From: Calditrichota bacterium
GTDB taxonomy: Bacteria; Calditrichota; Calditrichia; Calditrichales; Calditrichaceae
Reading direction: 5' to 3'
Assembly (NCBI GenBank): GCA_003854985.1
Contig: RQOG01000072.1
Location: 39,820-103,819 of the forward strand
DNA: 64,000 nt
A program made the position numbers and the translations under genes. Positions within the stretch are counted from its first letter, which is position 1. Each line of letters opens with the position of its first letter. This document shows positions 46,991-55,148 of the stretch, piece by piece. The notes beneath the pieces are model-generated. The model saw only the letters and a list, made by a program, of their open reading frames with translations, was not told the DNA's origin and made no database searches.

Positions 46991-47465
46991 CCTGCTTACT
47001 AATTTATAAAACCTAAACTAACCTGAAAAACTCATTCACGCAAAGCTCGATAGCAAAAGCCGCGCACTTTGGCACAAAGACGCAAATGCTCTTTCTCAAA
47101 TTTTTGATATAGAACTTTGTTGTGGCTATCTATTAGATCAGAGCTGCTTTAAACAATAATCTAAAGATCGCGGCCAGCAAGAATATATATTTAGGACAGA
47201 TGTGCTATTAGATTTATCTTATTGTTTTTTTGCCTTAAGCCCCGGATTTTATCTTGGCTTAGGCGAATGGGATCATTTTATTTTCGGAATCACATTTGCC
47301 CCAATTCCCCTGGGCCTTTGCGCGGGCAGTGGTCATTAATTTAAAGTATATCTGTTTTTCATCTATATGCATTCGATTATACCATGCTTTCCTGCTTGCC
47401 ACACGGCGTTTTATTCCTTAAACTTCACACTTTAATTTATTGATTTTTAAAGTGATATTAGTTTT
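46991..47465 (+). other. 475-base gap without a recognisable gene
   Basis: No ORF, tRNA or tmRNA was recognised. The gap holds a CACGCAAAG-type phrase near 47037 of the kind often seen in intergenic repeats, and an imperfect hairpin GCCTTAAGCC / GGCTTAGGC (47232-47241 with 47256-47264) lacking a T-run. Short minus-strand frames broken by several stops lie between about 47200 and 47340. It may be decayed coding sequence. An smpB promoter must lie in it or just upstream of 47466, but no clear boxes stand out. Confidence 0.4.
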
Positions 47466-47927
47466 ATGACAGATAATAATATAAAAATTGTAGCCAGTAA
47501 TCGTAAAGCGCGTCATGATTATGAGATTATAAATTCCATGGAAGCCGGCATGGTTTTACAGGGAACCGAAGTTAAAGCCGTGCGCGAGGGACGCGTCAAC
47601 TTAACCGATTCTTACGCAAGGTTTCGCAAAGGCGAACTTTGGCTGATCGGGCTGCACATTTCACCCTATACCAAATCGGCGGTTCAGAATCATGATCCGT
47701 TGCGGGATCGGAAATTACTTCTGCATAAGCAGGAATTAAAGAAACTATTCCGTCAGGTTGAGGAAAAAGGCGTTACCCTCATTCCGTTAAAAGTATACCT
47801 GAAACGCCATCTTGTGAAAATTGAAATAGGGCTGGGACGCGGTAAACGTAAATATGATAAACGGGCGGCTATTGCTGAACGGGATTCCAAACGGGATTTG
47901 GAGAGACTGAAAAAGATAAAATTTTAA
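47466..47927 (+). CDS. smpB: SsrA-binding protein SmpB
   Basis: The product has 153 residues, the usual family length. It contains KIVASNRKARHDYEI, the tmRNA-binding stretch EAGMVLQGTEVKAVREG, ARFRKGELWLIGLHISPY, DPLRDRKLLLHKQEL, LIPLKVYLK and the GLGRGKRKYDKR basic region, ending in the C-terminal tail (AIAERDSKRDLERLKKIKF) that enters the mRNA channel. It delivers tmRNA to stalled ribosomes. The ssrA gene is not in the window. tyrS starts 12 bases after the stop, so the two are probably one operon. Confidence 0.97.
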   Translation: MTDNNIKIVASNRKARHDYEIINSMEAGMVLQGTEVKAVREGRVNLTDSYARFRKGELWLIGLHISPYTKSAVQNHDPLRDRKLLLHKQELKKLFRQVEEKGVTLIPLKVYLKRHLVKIEIGLGRGKRKYDKRAAIAERDSKRDLERLKKIKF

Positions 47928-47939
47928 ACGGGAGATTGT

Positions 47940-49150
47940 ATGGCATTTCCTTCTATAAACAAACAAATGGACCTGATCAAACGGGGAACGATTGAAGTTC
48001 TGCCGGAAGAAGAATTAGTAAAAAAACTTGAAAAATCAATAAAAAAAATACACCCCTGATTGTAAAGCAGGGCTTCGATCCCACAGCGCCTGACATTCAT
48101 CTGGGTCACACGGTCGGCTTACGCAAATTACGCCATTTCCAGGAACTGGGACACCAGATCGTGGTTATTATTGGTGATTATACCGCTATGGTGGGCGATC
48201 CCAGCGAAAAGAATACCACCCGTCCAAGGCTTACCCACAATGAAGTGATGGAACATGCCAAAACCTATCAGGAACAGTTTCTTAAGATTCTTGATAAAAA
48301 AAAGACGCAGATGAGGTTTAACGGTGAGTGGTTCGGCAAGATGACCTTCGCCGAAATTATGGAACTGGCTTCCAAATTTACCGTCGCCCGGATGCTGGAA
48401 CGCGATGATTTTGCCAAACGCTATGCCGGCAATCTGCCGATCAGTATCCATGAATTCTTTTATCCTTTGATGCAGGGATATGATTCCGTGGCTATTAAAG
48501 CGGATGTGGAATTAGGCGCCACCGAGCAAAAATTTAACCTTGTAATCGGCCGCAGCATTCAAAAAGAATTTAACATGGAACCCCAGGTCATACTTACACT
48601 TCCGGTTTTGGAAGGTTTAGACGGCAAACAGCGCATGAGTAAATCCCTGGGTAATTATATCGGTATCGATGAACCGCCCAAGGAAATATATGGAAAAACC
48701 ATGTCCATACCGGATGATTGTATTTACCGCTATTTCGAATTAGTTACCGACGTTGACGGTAAAGAGCTAAAAAATATCCATCAACAGCTCCATGACGAAA
48801 AGATCAATCCGCGTGATATAAAAAAATACCTGGGCAGAACGCTCGTACGCATGTATCATGGCACCGATGCCGCCCTGACTGCTGAAAAGGAATTTGAAAA
48901 CATTTTTGTTAAAAAAAATCTGCCGGACGAAATTCCGGAGTTTAAAGTGAATCAAACGGAAATCCGTATCGATGATCTTATAGTCAATTCAAAAACAGCG
49001 GAATCCAAAGGTCAGGCCCGGCGGCTGGTGGAAGGCGGCGGCGTCAGCATCGACGGCAATAAGATATCCGACCCGTTTTACATGGTGGCCGTCACTGATG
49101 GGATGATCTTAAAGGTTGGAAAAAGAAAGTTTGTAAAATTGTTAAGATAA
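47940..49150 (+). CDS. tyrS: Tyrosyl-tRNA synthetase, with a -1 frameshift at an A8 run
   Basis: Translation should start at ATG 47940 (GGGAG five bases upstream; [16 protein letters not shown]). The frame reaches a TGA at 48057-48059 just after a run of eight A (48041-48048). Inserting one A there restores [26 protein letters not shown] and continues to 49150 as a normal enzyme of about 403 residues. Class I signatures are present: HLGH (54-57), YTAMVGDPS, the KMSKS-like QRMSKS (about 231-236) and a C-terminal S4 RNA-binding domain ([16 protein letters not shown]). As tyrS is normally essential, a homopolymer sequencing error or transcriptional slippage is more likely than a dead gene. A plain ORF search sees only the part after the GTG at 48161. 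Confidence 0.9.
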
Positions 49151-49211
49151 TCCATAAAACTGACAAGAAATCAAAATAAATTATTTAAACATAATACATA
49201 ATCTATTTTTT

Positions 49212-49245
49212 AAAAAAATGAGCCAGTCGGATTCTATCACTGGCT
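49212..49245 (-). terminator. Intrinsic terminator after rubrerythrin
   Basis: On the minus strand the 7-bp stem AGCCAGT / ACTGGCT (49239-49245 with 49221-49227) is followed, after CA, by seven T residues (49212-49218). It lies 22 bases after the rubrerythrin stop. It could also slow plus-strand transcription from tyrS, but no T-run follows on that strand. Confidence 0.75.
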
Positions 49246-49267
49246 GACCCGGTTAATGATTACCGGC

Positions 49268-49789
49268 TTAATCCACCCGGATATACATCGCACCTTTAAC
49301 ATTACAAATCGGGCATTTTTCGGGCGGGGCGCCGATTTCAACATGTCCGCAAACCGGACAGAGATAGATCTGCGCGGAATCCAGGTCTTTACCCTGTTTT
49401 ACCAGTGCCAGCGCTTTGGCATAGAGTCCGGCATGCACCTGCTCGGCGTCCACGGCATATTTAAACATGCGTTTAGCCTTATGGCCTTCTTCATCGGCTT
49501 CGGCTAACATAGGGGGATACATTTTGGTAAATTCATACGTTTCGCCGTCAATTGCGGTCTGCAGATTTTCAATTGTGGAACCGATGCCTTCCATGGCTGC
49601 CAGATGTCCTTCGGCGTGAATCCGTTCCGCTTCGGCGGTAGTGCGGAATAATCGGGCTATATTGGGGAACCCGTCTTTTTCGGCTTTTTTAGCAAAAGCG
49701 CGGTATTTCTGGTTAGCCTGGCTTTCGCCGGCAAAGGCTTCCTTAAGGTTCTTAATCGTTTTTGTAATTTTATTCTTTCTATTGTTAAT
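49268..49789 (-). CDS. rbr: Rubrerythrin with apparent ATT start codon
   Basis: The frame from the upstream stop at 49802-49804 contains the whole family sequence: KTIKNLKEAFAGESQANQKY, FRTTAEAERIHAEGH, DGETYEFTKMYPPMLAEA and DAEQVHAGLYAKAL supply the di-iron ligands, and CPVCGHVE ... CPIC forms the rubredoxin-like site at the C-terminus. No ATG, GTG or TTG precedes the conserved N-terminus; the first ATG (49594) would delete the first helix and its Glu ligand. The best start is ATT at 49789, eight bases after AAAGGG. An ATT at 49768 would give the usual family N-terminus. Rubrerythrins reduce peroxide in anaerobes and microaerophiles. Product about 173 residues. Confidence 0.85.
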   Translation of the reverse strand: MNNRKNKITKTIKNLKEAFAGESQANQKYRAFAKKAEKDGFPNIARLFRTTAEAERIHAEGHLAAMEGIGSTIENLQTAIDGETYEFTKMYPPMLAEADEEGHKAKRMFKYAVDAEQVHAGLYAKALALVKQGKDLDSAQIYLCPVCGHVEIGAPPEKCPICNVKGAMYIRVD

Positions 49790-49839
49790 ATATATTGCCC
49801 TTTAAAAAATTTTTCATTATTCAAATTTTCCTAAAACAT

Positions 49840-51192
49840 TTAGTCTTTAATCGTCTTAACCTTCTCCTTAAACGCAATGCCTGCTTCGGCCAATTCTTTT
49901 AAAACCGGTTTATAAATATCGGGGTGGGTCGGAATATGACAGCCGGTTAAGGGCAGGTTCCGGGTTAATAAAAGCTTGGCTACCAGCGCCGCGGGCAAAC
50001 CCACCGACTTAGCCATGGATGAAAAACCGGCCTTTTCGCCGTAATTCACCATGGTAGATGTGATTTCTTCTTCCCGGTTATTTTCTTCGGGATACCGGAC
50101 CAATAGTCTGTGCAGTAAAATGACCATGTCCCGCATATCCGGCATTAATTTAAGTTTTTCGCTGATCAGGTCGGTAAGGACTTCGGCTGACGTATTCAAC
50201 GGCTTTCCTGTTTTTTCATCGGAAAAAAGTCCTAGCCAGCGCATTTTTTCCATAATGCTTCCCGTAGGGCTGATATCCAGATAACCGGCTACCCGTTTTT
50301 CCAAACTGTTCCCGGATACATTCAGCGGCAAAAACATCTCCGTCACTTCGGCATAAGTTCTGTTTTCCAGATCGGGGATTCTTAGTGTTTCATTCGGCCA
50401 GCCCAGGCGCATAATATGAAACCAGGTTTCACTCCAGCCGGGATAACGAATGGTTCCCCTGACCACGGTTTCCGCTTCGCTGAATCCGTATCGTTCACGG
50501 TAATTCAGGGAATCGCGGTTGGGATAGGCTTCCATGAGTCCCAGTCCCTCAATTTCCAGGTTCCAGGTGCGGCGAAAAACATTATGCCAGGGAATGATTT
50601 TTATTTGTCCTTTTTCCAGGTACTGGGCGCCGTTCTCGCCGGCCATCACCACATTCCTGGGATTCCAGCTTATTACATATTTAAAAGGATTGCTTATGCT
50701 GTCCGGTGCGGGCAGGCCGCCGCCATAGGATTCAAAGCTTTTAATAATCCCGCCTTTTTGCTTAATGCGTTCAATAAGTTCCGCCGCGGCCATATGATCA
50801 ATACCCGGATCAAGACCGATTTCCGTGAGAATGAGAACACCTTTTCGATTAGCATCTTCTTCGATGTCGCGGATTCGTAAGTCTTCATACGATACCGAAA
50901 TCATGTGCCGGCCGAAACGCACGCAGGATAGAGCAACGACATGCTGAAATCGGGGCGCCAGAATGTTAAGAACGACATCCGCTTTTTTAATCTGGGCGGA
51001 CCGCTGATCGGAATTATTAACATCAAATTGTATGGCTTCTCCTCTCGGATGCGAACCGACTCTGGATTTTGCCAGTTCCAGATCATAATCGGCAACCGTA
51101 ACAAACCAATCGTATTCTTTAGCCCGTTCCAATAGATAAGTTATTAAATACGGACTGCTTTTGCCTGCGCCCAGCACCAATAAGCGTTTCAT
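49840..51192 (-). CDS. Saccharopine dehydrogenase-like (saccharopine reductase family) oxidoreductase
   Basis: The product has 450 residues. An N-terminal Rossmann fold (KRLLVLGAGKSSPYLITYLLE, then VTVADYDLELAKSR, ADVVLNILAPRFQHVVA) is followed by ILTEIGLDPGIDHMAAAELIERI and GGLPAPDSISNPFKYVISWNP, motifs typical of saccharopine dehydrogenases and the related homospermidine/LYS9-type enzymes. The C-terminal part has EEITSTMVNYG and SMAKSVGLPAALVAKLLLT, also family-typical. It probably acts in lysine degradation or synthesis via saccharopine with NAD(P). Other pathway genes (such as LKR) are absent here, so the exact substrate is unsure. GAGGCC seven bases before the ATG supports the start. Confidence 0.88.
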   Translation of the reverse strand: MKRLLVLGAGKSSPYLITYLLERAKEYDWFVTVADYDLELAKSRVGSHPRGEAIQFDVNNSDQRSAQIKKADVVLNILAPRFQHVVALSCVRFGRHMISVSYEDLRIRDIEEDANRKGVLILTEIGLDPGIDHMAAAELIERIKQKGGIIKSFESYGGGLPAPDSISNPFKYVISWNPRNVVMAGENGAQYLEKGQIKIIPWHNVFRRTWNLEIEGLGLMEAYPNRDSLNYRERYGFSEAETVVRGTIRYPGWSETWFHIMRLGWPNETLRIPDLENRTYAEVTEMFLPLNVSGNSLEKRVAGYLDISPTGSIMEKMRWLGLFSDEKTGKPLNTSAEVLTDLISEKLKLMPDMRDMVILLHRLLVRYPEENNREEEITSTMVNYGEKAGFSSMAKSVGLPAALVAKLLLTRNLPLTGCHIPTHPDIYKPVLKELAEAGIAFKEKVKTIKD

Positions 51193-51282
51193 AAAGGCCT
51201 CATTTGCTCTATTGTTTATTACAATCTTTTTTTTATCAATTCAACAGCTGTTCGAACGGAATTGATCAGAAAATTTAACACT

Positions 51283-53163
51283 TTATTCCTTCATATCAAA
51301 TGATAATTTGTAATTTATACCGAGTTTTATCCATCTTCCCGGCATATTAACAGCGGAGAAATAGTGATACGTCTGGTTAAAAAGATTAGTCGCTTCCAGA
51401 AATACCTGAAACGGCTTACAATCATAGTTTATTTTAGCATCGGCCAGCCAGTATTTCCCGCTGTTTAAACGGTCTTCGTAGCGGATCTGCCAATTAGCAT
51501 TCAGGTGATTTAGCGCCAGAGTGTGATTAATGCCCGCAATAAACTGATGCTTCAAATAATTCAATACATACTTGGACTGATAACCGGCCAGTGACTGACC
51601 GGCCTGCAGGTAATTATAGGATAACCGGATTTCCCGCAACATTCCGGATAAGGCTTTTCCGGATGGTGAAACATGGGTGGCCAGTTCGAAGCCTTTCATA
51701 TCCATTTTGGTAATATTCATTGCCGTCCACTTATCCTGTTCCGTTAATCGCACCCAGTCGATCAGGTTTTTACTGTTTCTTTTAAAGATGCAGGCGCTGA
51801 AATTCAGGCGCTCCTTTACAAAAATAAAACCCGATTCAATCTCCATACTTTCTTCCGGTTTTAAACGGAGGTTACCCTGATCAGCCGGACTGTTGTAGTA
51901 TAATTCAGTAAACGTAGGCGGGCGGAAGGCTTTGTTTGCAGAGCCATAGATACGAAGGGCATGGTTAATCCTGTAACTCACATCCATTCCGGGCCAGGCT
52001 TTCCACCCCCAGCCGCTGTAATAAAAACCCGCAACGCCCAAAGTCAGATTTATTCTTTCTAAATTCAGCATCTGTTGCTCGAGAAAAAGACCTGTTTTAT
52101 CACGCTCATGTTTTCCGAGACCGGAACTGTTTATCTTTTCCCGGCTGTATTCGATGCCAACGCCCGTGACACCTATGGACGAAATGTATTCCGCCTGCAC
52201 GTCCGCTCCGTAGATATCCGTCTGATGATTATTCTGATAAAAATCCGGATTCCCGCGCTCCAGCAAAAATTTATCCTTATTCATTCTCCAGAATACCCGC
52301 GGCTGAAGATTCAGATTTCTTATTTTAAATCCGTATTCATTCTGCATAAAGATTGTTTTGGTATGTTCCCATTGATCCGGAAAATTTGAAGCATAAAATC
52401 CGCCCGCCCCAAACTGTTTATCCATATAGGATAAAGTAAACGAAGAATGATGATTTTCCGACCCACACCGCGCCGAATACATGGCAGACCAGTTATTAAA
52501 ATCCGTTCCCTGCCGGTAACCGTTGCTTCCGGATTTTTGTATGGCCAGACTATGAAAAACTTTTGCCGCCGAAAAACCCGAAGAAAACTCCGTATCGTAA
52601 AGGCCAAAATCGCCTGCCAGCGCAGAAACGAAAACGGAAGGTTCTTTTTGTCGCGTTGTTATTATGTTGATCACTCCGCCCAGGGCGTTCGGGCCATAAA
52701 AACGTGATCCGGGACCTTTCAGTATTTCGATCCTGGAAACATTACTCATCGGAACCGGAATATTCAGATTATGGTGACCGGTTTGCGGGTCATTTACCCT
52801 CACGCCGTCAATCAACACCAGGGTTTGTTCAAATGAACTGCCGCGGATACCAATATCCGCCTGAACGCCTGCCGGACCGCGCTGCTTCAGGTCTACGCCG
52901 GGACAATACTGTATTATTTCCTGAATACTGTTTACAGGCAATGCGGATATTTCAGTTTCATTGATAATGGAAATACTGCGCGCTACATTTTTAAAGGCGG
53001 TCGGATACCTTCCGGCCGTAACAACAATTTCTTCCTCCAGATCATAGGTAAGCGTTGTATCCTGGGCCATCAAGCCGGCATTTATAATTACAAAAACCGC
53101 TATAACAAGATATTTAAATCGGAATGAAAATATTTTATGATGATTGTTTCTTGTCTTATCCAT
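51283..53163 (-). CDS. TonB-dependent outer-membrane receptor
   Basis: The product has 626 residues with an N-terminal signal/anchor (KYLVIAVFVIINAGLMAQ). A TonB box-like EEEIVVTAGR leads into the plug domain (SIQEIIQYCPGVDLKQRG, ADIGIRGSSFEQTLVLIDGVRVND, RIEILKGPGSRFYGPNALGGVINIIT). A 22-strand-type barrel follows, with FRPPTFTELYYN and a terminal aromatic strand. Size and plug resemble BtuB/vitamin B12 and siderophore receptors. The substrate is unknown. No cobalamin riboswitch is visible in the 147-base gap upstream, which argues mildly against B12 control. There are no TonB-ExbBD genes nearby. The start ATG has no good ribosome-binding site. Confidence 0.93.
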   Translation of the reverse strand: MDKTRNNHHKIFSFRFKYLVIAVFVIINAGLMAQDTTLTYDLEEEIVVTAGRYPTAFKNVARSISIINETEISALPVNSIQEIIQYCPGVDLKQRGPAGVQADIGIRGSSFEQTLVLIDGVRVNDPQTGHHNLNIPVPMSNVSRIEILKGPGSRFYGPNALGGVINIITTRQKEPSVFVSALAGDFGLYDTEFSSGFSAAKVFHSLAIQKSGSNGYRQGTDFNNWSAMYSARCGSENHHSSFTLSYMDKQFGAGGFYASNFPDQWEHTKTIFMQNEYGFKIRNLNLQPRVFWRMNKDKFLLERGNPDFYQNNHQTDIYGADVQAEYISSIGVTGVGIEYSREKINSSGLGKHERDKTGLFLEQQMLNLERINLTLGVAGFYYSGWGWKAWPGMDVSYRINHALRIYGSANKAFRPPTFTELYYNSPADQGNLRLKPEESMEIESGFIFVKERLNFSACIFKRNSKNLIDWVRLTEQDKWTAMNITKMDMKGFELATHVSPSGKALSGMLREIRLSYNYLQAGQSLAGYQSKYVLNYLKHQFIAGINHTLALNHLNANWQIRYEDRLNSGKYWLADAKINYDCKPFQVFLEATNLFNQTYHYFSAVNMPGRWIKLGINYKLSFDMKE

Positions 53164-53310
53164 GTTTTATACCAATAGTATTTTAAGGCATGGAATGTAA
53201 AGTTTCGCAGTCCGGAAAACAACTATTGCTTTTAACGGGGGATATGGATACTTTCAGGCCTTCTGATATGATTACGTTGAATAATCAATACAAAAATTCA
53301 GGGCTTTGAT

Positions 53311-54183
53311 TTGATTTATCTTGTTATCGCTTCTGTTATCTGGGCCTTTTCTTTCGGTTTAATTAAAACGCAATTGACTTCATTGGATTCGGATATGGTT
53401 GCCTTTATCCGGCTGCTGATATCGCTGCTTATCTTCCTGCCTTTCATAAAAATAAGAAATCTGCCGGCTAAACTTATCCTGAAACTGATCGGTACCGGTC
53501 TGATTCAATATGGTCTCATGTATATGACCTACATTGCTTCATTTAAATATCTTCCGGCGTATCAGGTCGCCTTATTTACGATCTTCACGCCGCTTTATGT
53601 CTGCATTATTTATGATCTTTTGGAAAAAAAATTTAACCGCCGGTTCCTGTTTGCCGCTGTTTTAGCCGTGGTCGGCACAGCGATTCTTGTTTATAAAGAT
53701 CTAAATATCAGCGCGGCTCTGGCAGGCATAGGACTGCTGCAAATTTCCAACCTGAGCTTTGCTTTTGGCCAGGTATATTACACGAGAATTATGAAAAATG
53801 AAAAACAACCGGCCGATCATCAAGTATTCGGTTTACTGTATTTAGGCGCCGTGTTGATTACCGGAATTTCATCCGGGATCACCGTAAACTGGTCCGGAAT
53901 CTCAATATCGCAGAATCAATGGCTGGCGCTGATTTACCTTGGCGTACTGCCATCCGGAATTTGTTTCTTCCTTTGGAACGCCGGCGCCCGAATAACTTCT
54001 GCGGGTAATCTCGCCGTCATGAATAATGCCAAGATACCTCTGGCCGTTTTTGTATCCATTATCTTTTTTAGCGAATCCGTCGCATGGCCTAAATTAATTA
54101 TAGGAATTCTCATATTCATGGCAGCATTGTACATCGCCCATACTTATACATTAAAACCTGATGGTAAAAATGCGCAAAGCTGA
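53311..54183 (+). CDS. EamA-family (DMT) transporter
   Basis: The product has 290 residues and about ten membrane segments in two EamA halves (LVIASVIWAFSFGLIKTQL at the start; GLLYLGAVLITGIS and GICFFLWNAGARITSAGNLAV in the second half). Translation appears to start at TTG 53311, with AGGG seven bases upstream, because no ATG occurs before the first membrane segment. DMT transporters export amino acids or other small metabolites; the substrate cannot be read. Its end overlaps the next EamA gene by 23 bases, implying translational coupling and possibly a joint function. Confidence 0.88.
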   Translation: MIYLVIASVIWAFSFGLIKTQLTSLDSDMVAFIRLLISLLIFLPFIKIRNLPAKLILKLIGTGLIQYGLMYMTYIASFKYLPAYQVALFTIFTPLYVCIIYDLLEKKFNRRFLFAAVLAVVGTAILVYKDLNISAALAGIGLLQISNLSFAFGQVYYTRIMKNEKQPADHQVFGLLYLGAVLITGISSGITVNWSGISISQNQWLALIYLGVLPSGICFFLWNAGARITSAGNLAVMNNAKIPLAVFVSIIFFSESVAWPKLIIGILIFMAALYIAHTYTLKPDGKNAQS

Positions 54184-55105
54184 TAAGTATTTCACCCTGA
54201 TATTTTTACTCATTCCATCCACATGGGCCGGATCATTTATTGCAGCCAAATATGTTGTACTGGAAATGAGTGCGGTGGACAGCGTCGTATACCGGTTTTT
54301 GATTTCTGCGGTTTTTATGTTTCCGGGACTGATTCTTTTTTACCGGTCGCGTCATCCTGTATTCCGGGACAAGGGTTTCCTATGGCATCTGCTGATCGTT
54401 GTGGTTATCGGCGGCATCGCCTACCATTTGTTATTCTTTAAAGGGATGGAAACCACTTCTCCGACCAACGCGGCACTTATCATCGCTCTTAATCCGTTCT
54501 TTACCGCTTTCGGAGAAATTATATTTCTAAAAACAAAACGGCCCGGGAGATTTTACCTTGGATTTATATTGGCTTTTTCCGGGGCGGTCTGGGTAAATAT
54601 TGCCAGGGGCGGGGAAATTGATTTTAAGCATCTCGGATACGGTGAATTCTATTGTTTCCTGGCTGCGCTTTGCTGGTCCGCATTTACCCTGAGCGCCAGA
54701 ATTACCAAAAAACCGCATTGGGATGCCATGTGGATCAACGCCTATAATTATTTATTTACCGGAGTTTTTTTACTTCCGTTTATGACCGATTTTAACACCA
54801 TATTTGATCCTCTTTCGGTTTCCGGCTCAGCCTGGCTGGGACTTCTATACATGGGCTTTTTCCCCACCGCCATCGGCTATACGCTTTTTTATATAGGCAT
54901 CCAGAAAAAAGGCCCGGCCTGGGCGTCTACGTTTATTTACCTGGTACCCTCTTTTACTGCCGTTTTTGACCGGCTTGTCTTCAGTAATCCATTTACGACG
55001 GCTATGATCACCGGTACAACGTTTGTCATCGGCGGATTGTTCTTAGGCAATATAGGTCAAAAACACCTTGATTGGCTTAAGGAAAAAATGGGAATGAAAT
55101 CGTAA
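54161..55105 (+). CDS. EamA-family (DMT) transporter
   Basis: The product has 314 residues with ten membrane segments. Signature segments are FLLIPSTWAGSFIAAKYVV, FFKGMETTSPTNAALIIALNPFFTAF and GLLYMGFFPTAIGYTLFYIGIQKKGP. It overlaps the preceding EamA gene; a second in-frame ATG at 54170 is an alternative start. It is only distantly similar to its neighbour, so the pair is not a fresh tandem duplication. Substrate unknown. Confidence 0.9.
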   Translation: MVKMRKADKYFTLIFLLIPSTWAGSFIAAKYVVLEMSAVDSVVYRFLISAVFMFPGLILFYRSRHPVFRDKGFLWHLLIVVVIGGIAYHLLFFKGMETTSPTNAALIIALNPFFTAFGEIIFLKTKRPGRFYLGFILAFSGAVWVNIARGGEIDFKHLGYGEFYCFLAALCWSAFTLSARITKKPHWDAMWINAYNYLFTGVFLLPFMTDFNTIFDPLSVSGSAWLGLLYMGFFPTAIGYTLFYIGIQKKGPAWASTFIYLVPSFTAVFDRLVFSNPFTTAMITGTTFVIGGLFLGNIGQKHLDWLKEKMGMKS

Positions 55106-55148
55106 AATATGTTATATTTAGTTTTCAATTGTTAATGGAGAATATACA

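Noticed and set aside
49790..49820. One-base insertion in the T-run after ATG 49817 as the explanation of the missing rubrerythrin start
   Set aside because: Adding or removing one T in that run does not bring the ATG into the rubrerythrin frame without meeting a stop; only a loss further downstream would, so it stays a secondary option.
53164..53310. Cobalamin riboswitch before the TonB-dependent receptor
   Set aside because: The gap is only 147 bases and shows neither the B12 box nor the expected stems.
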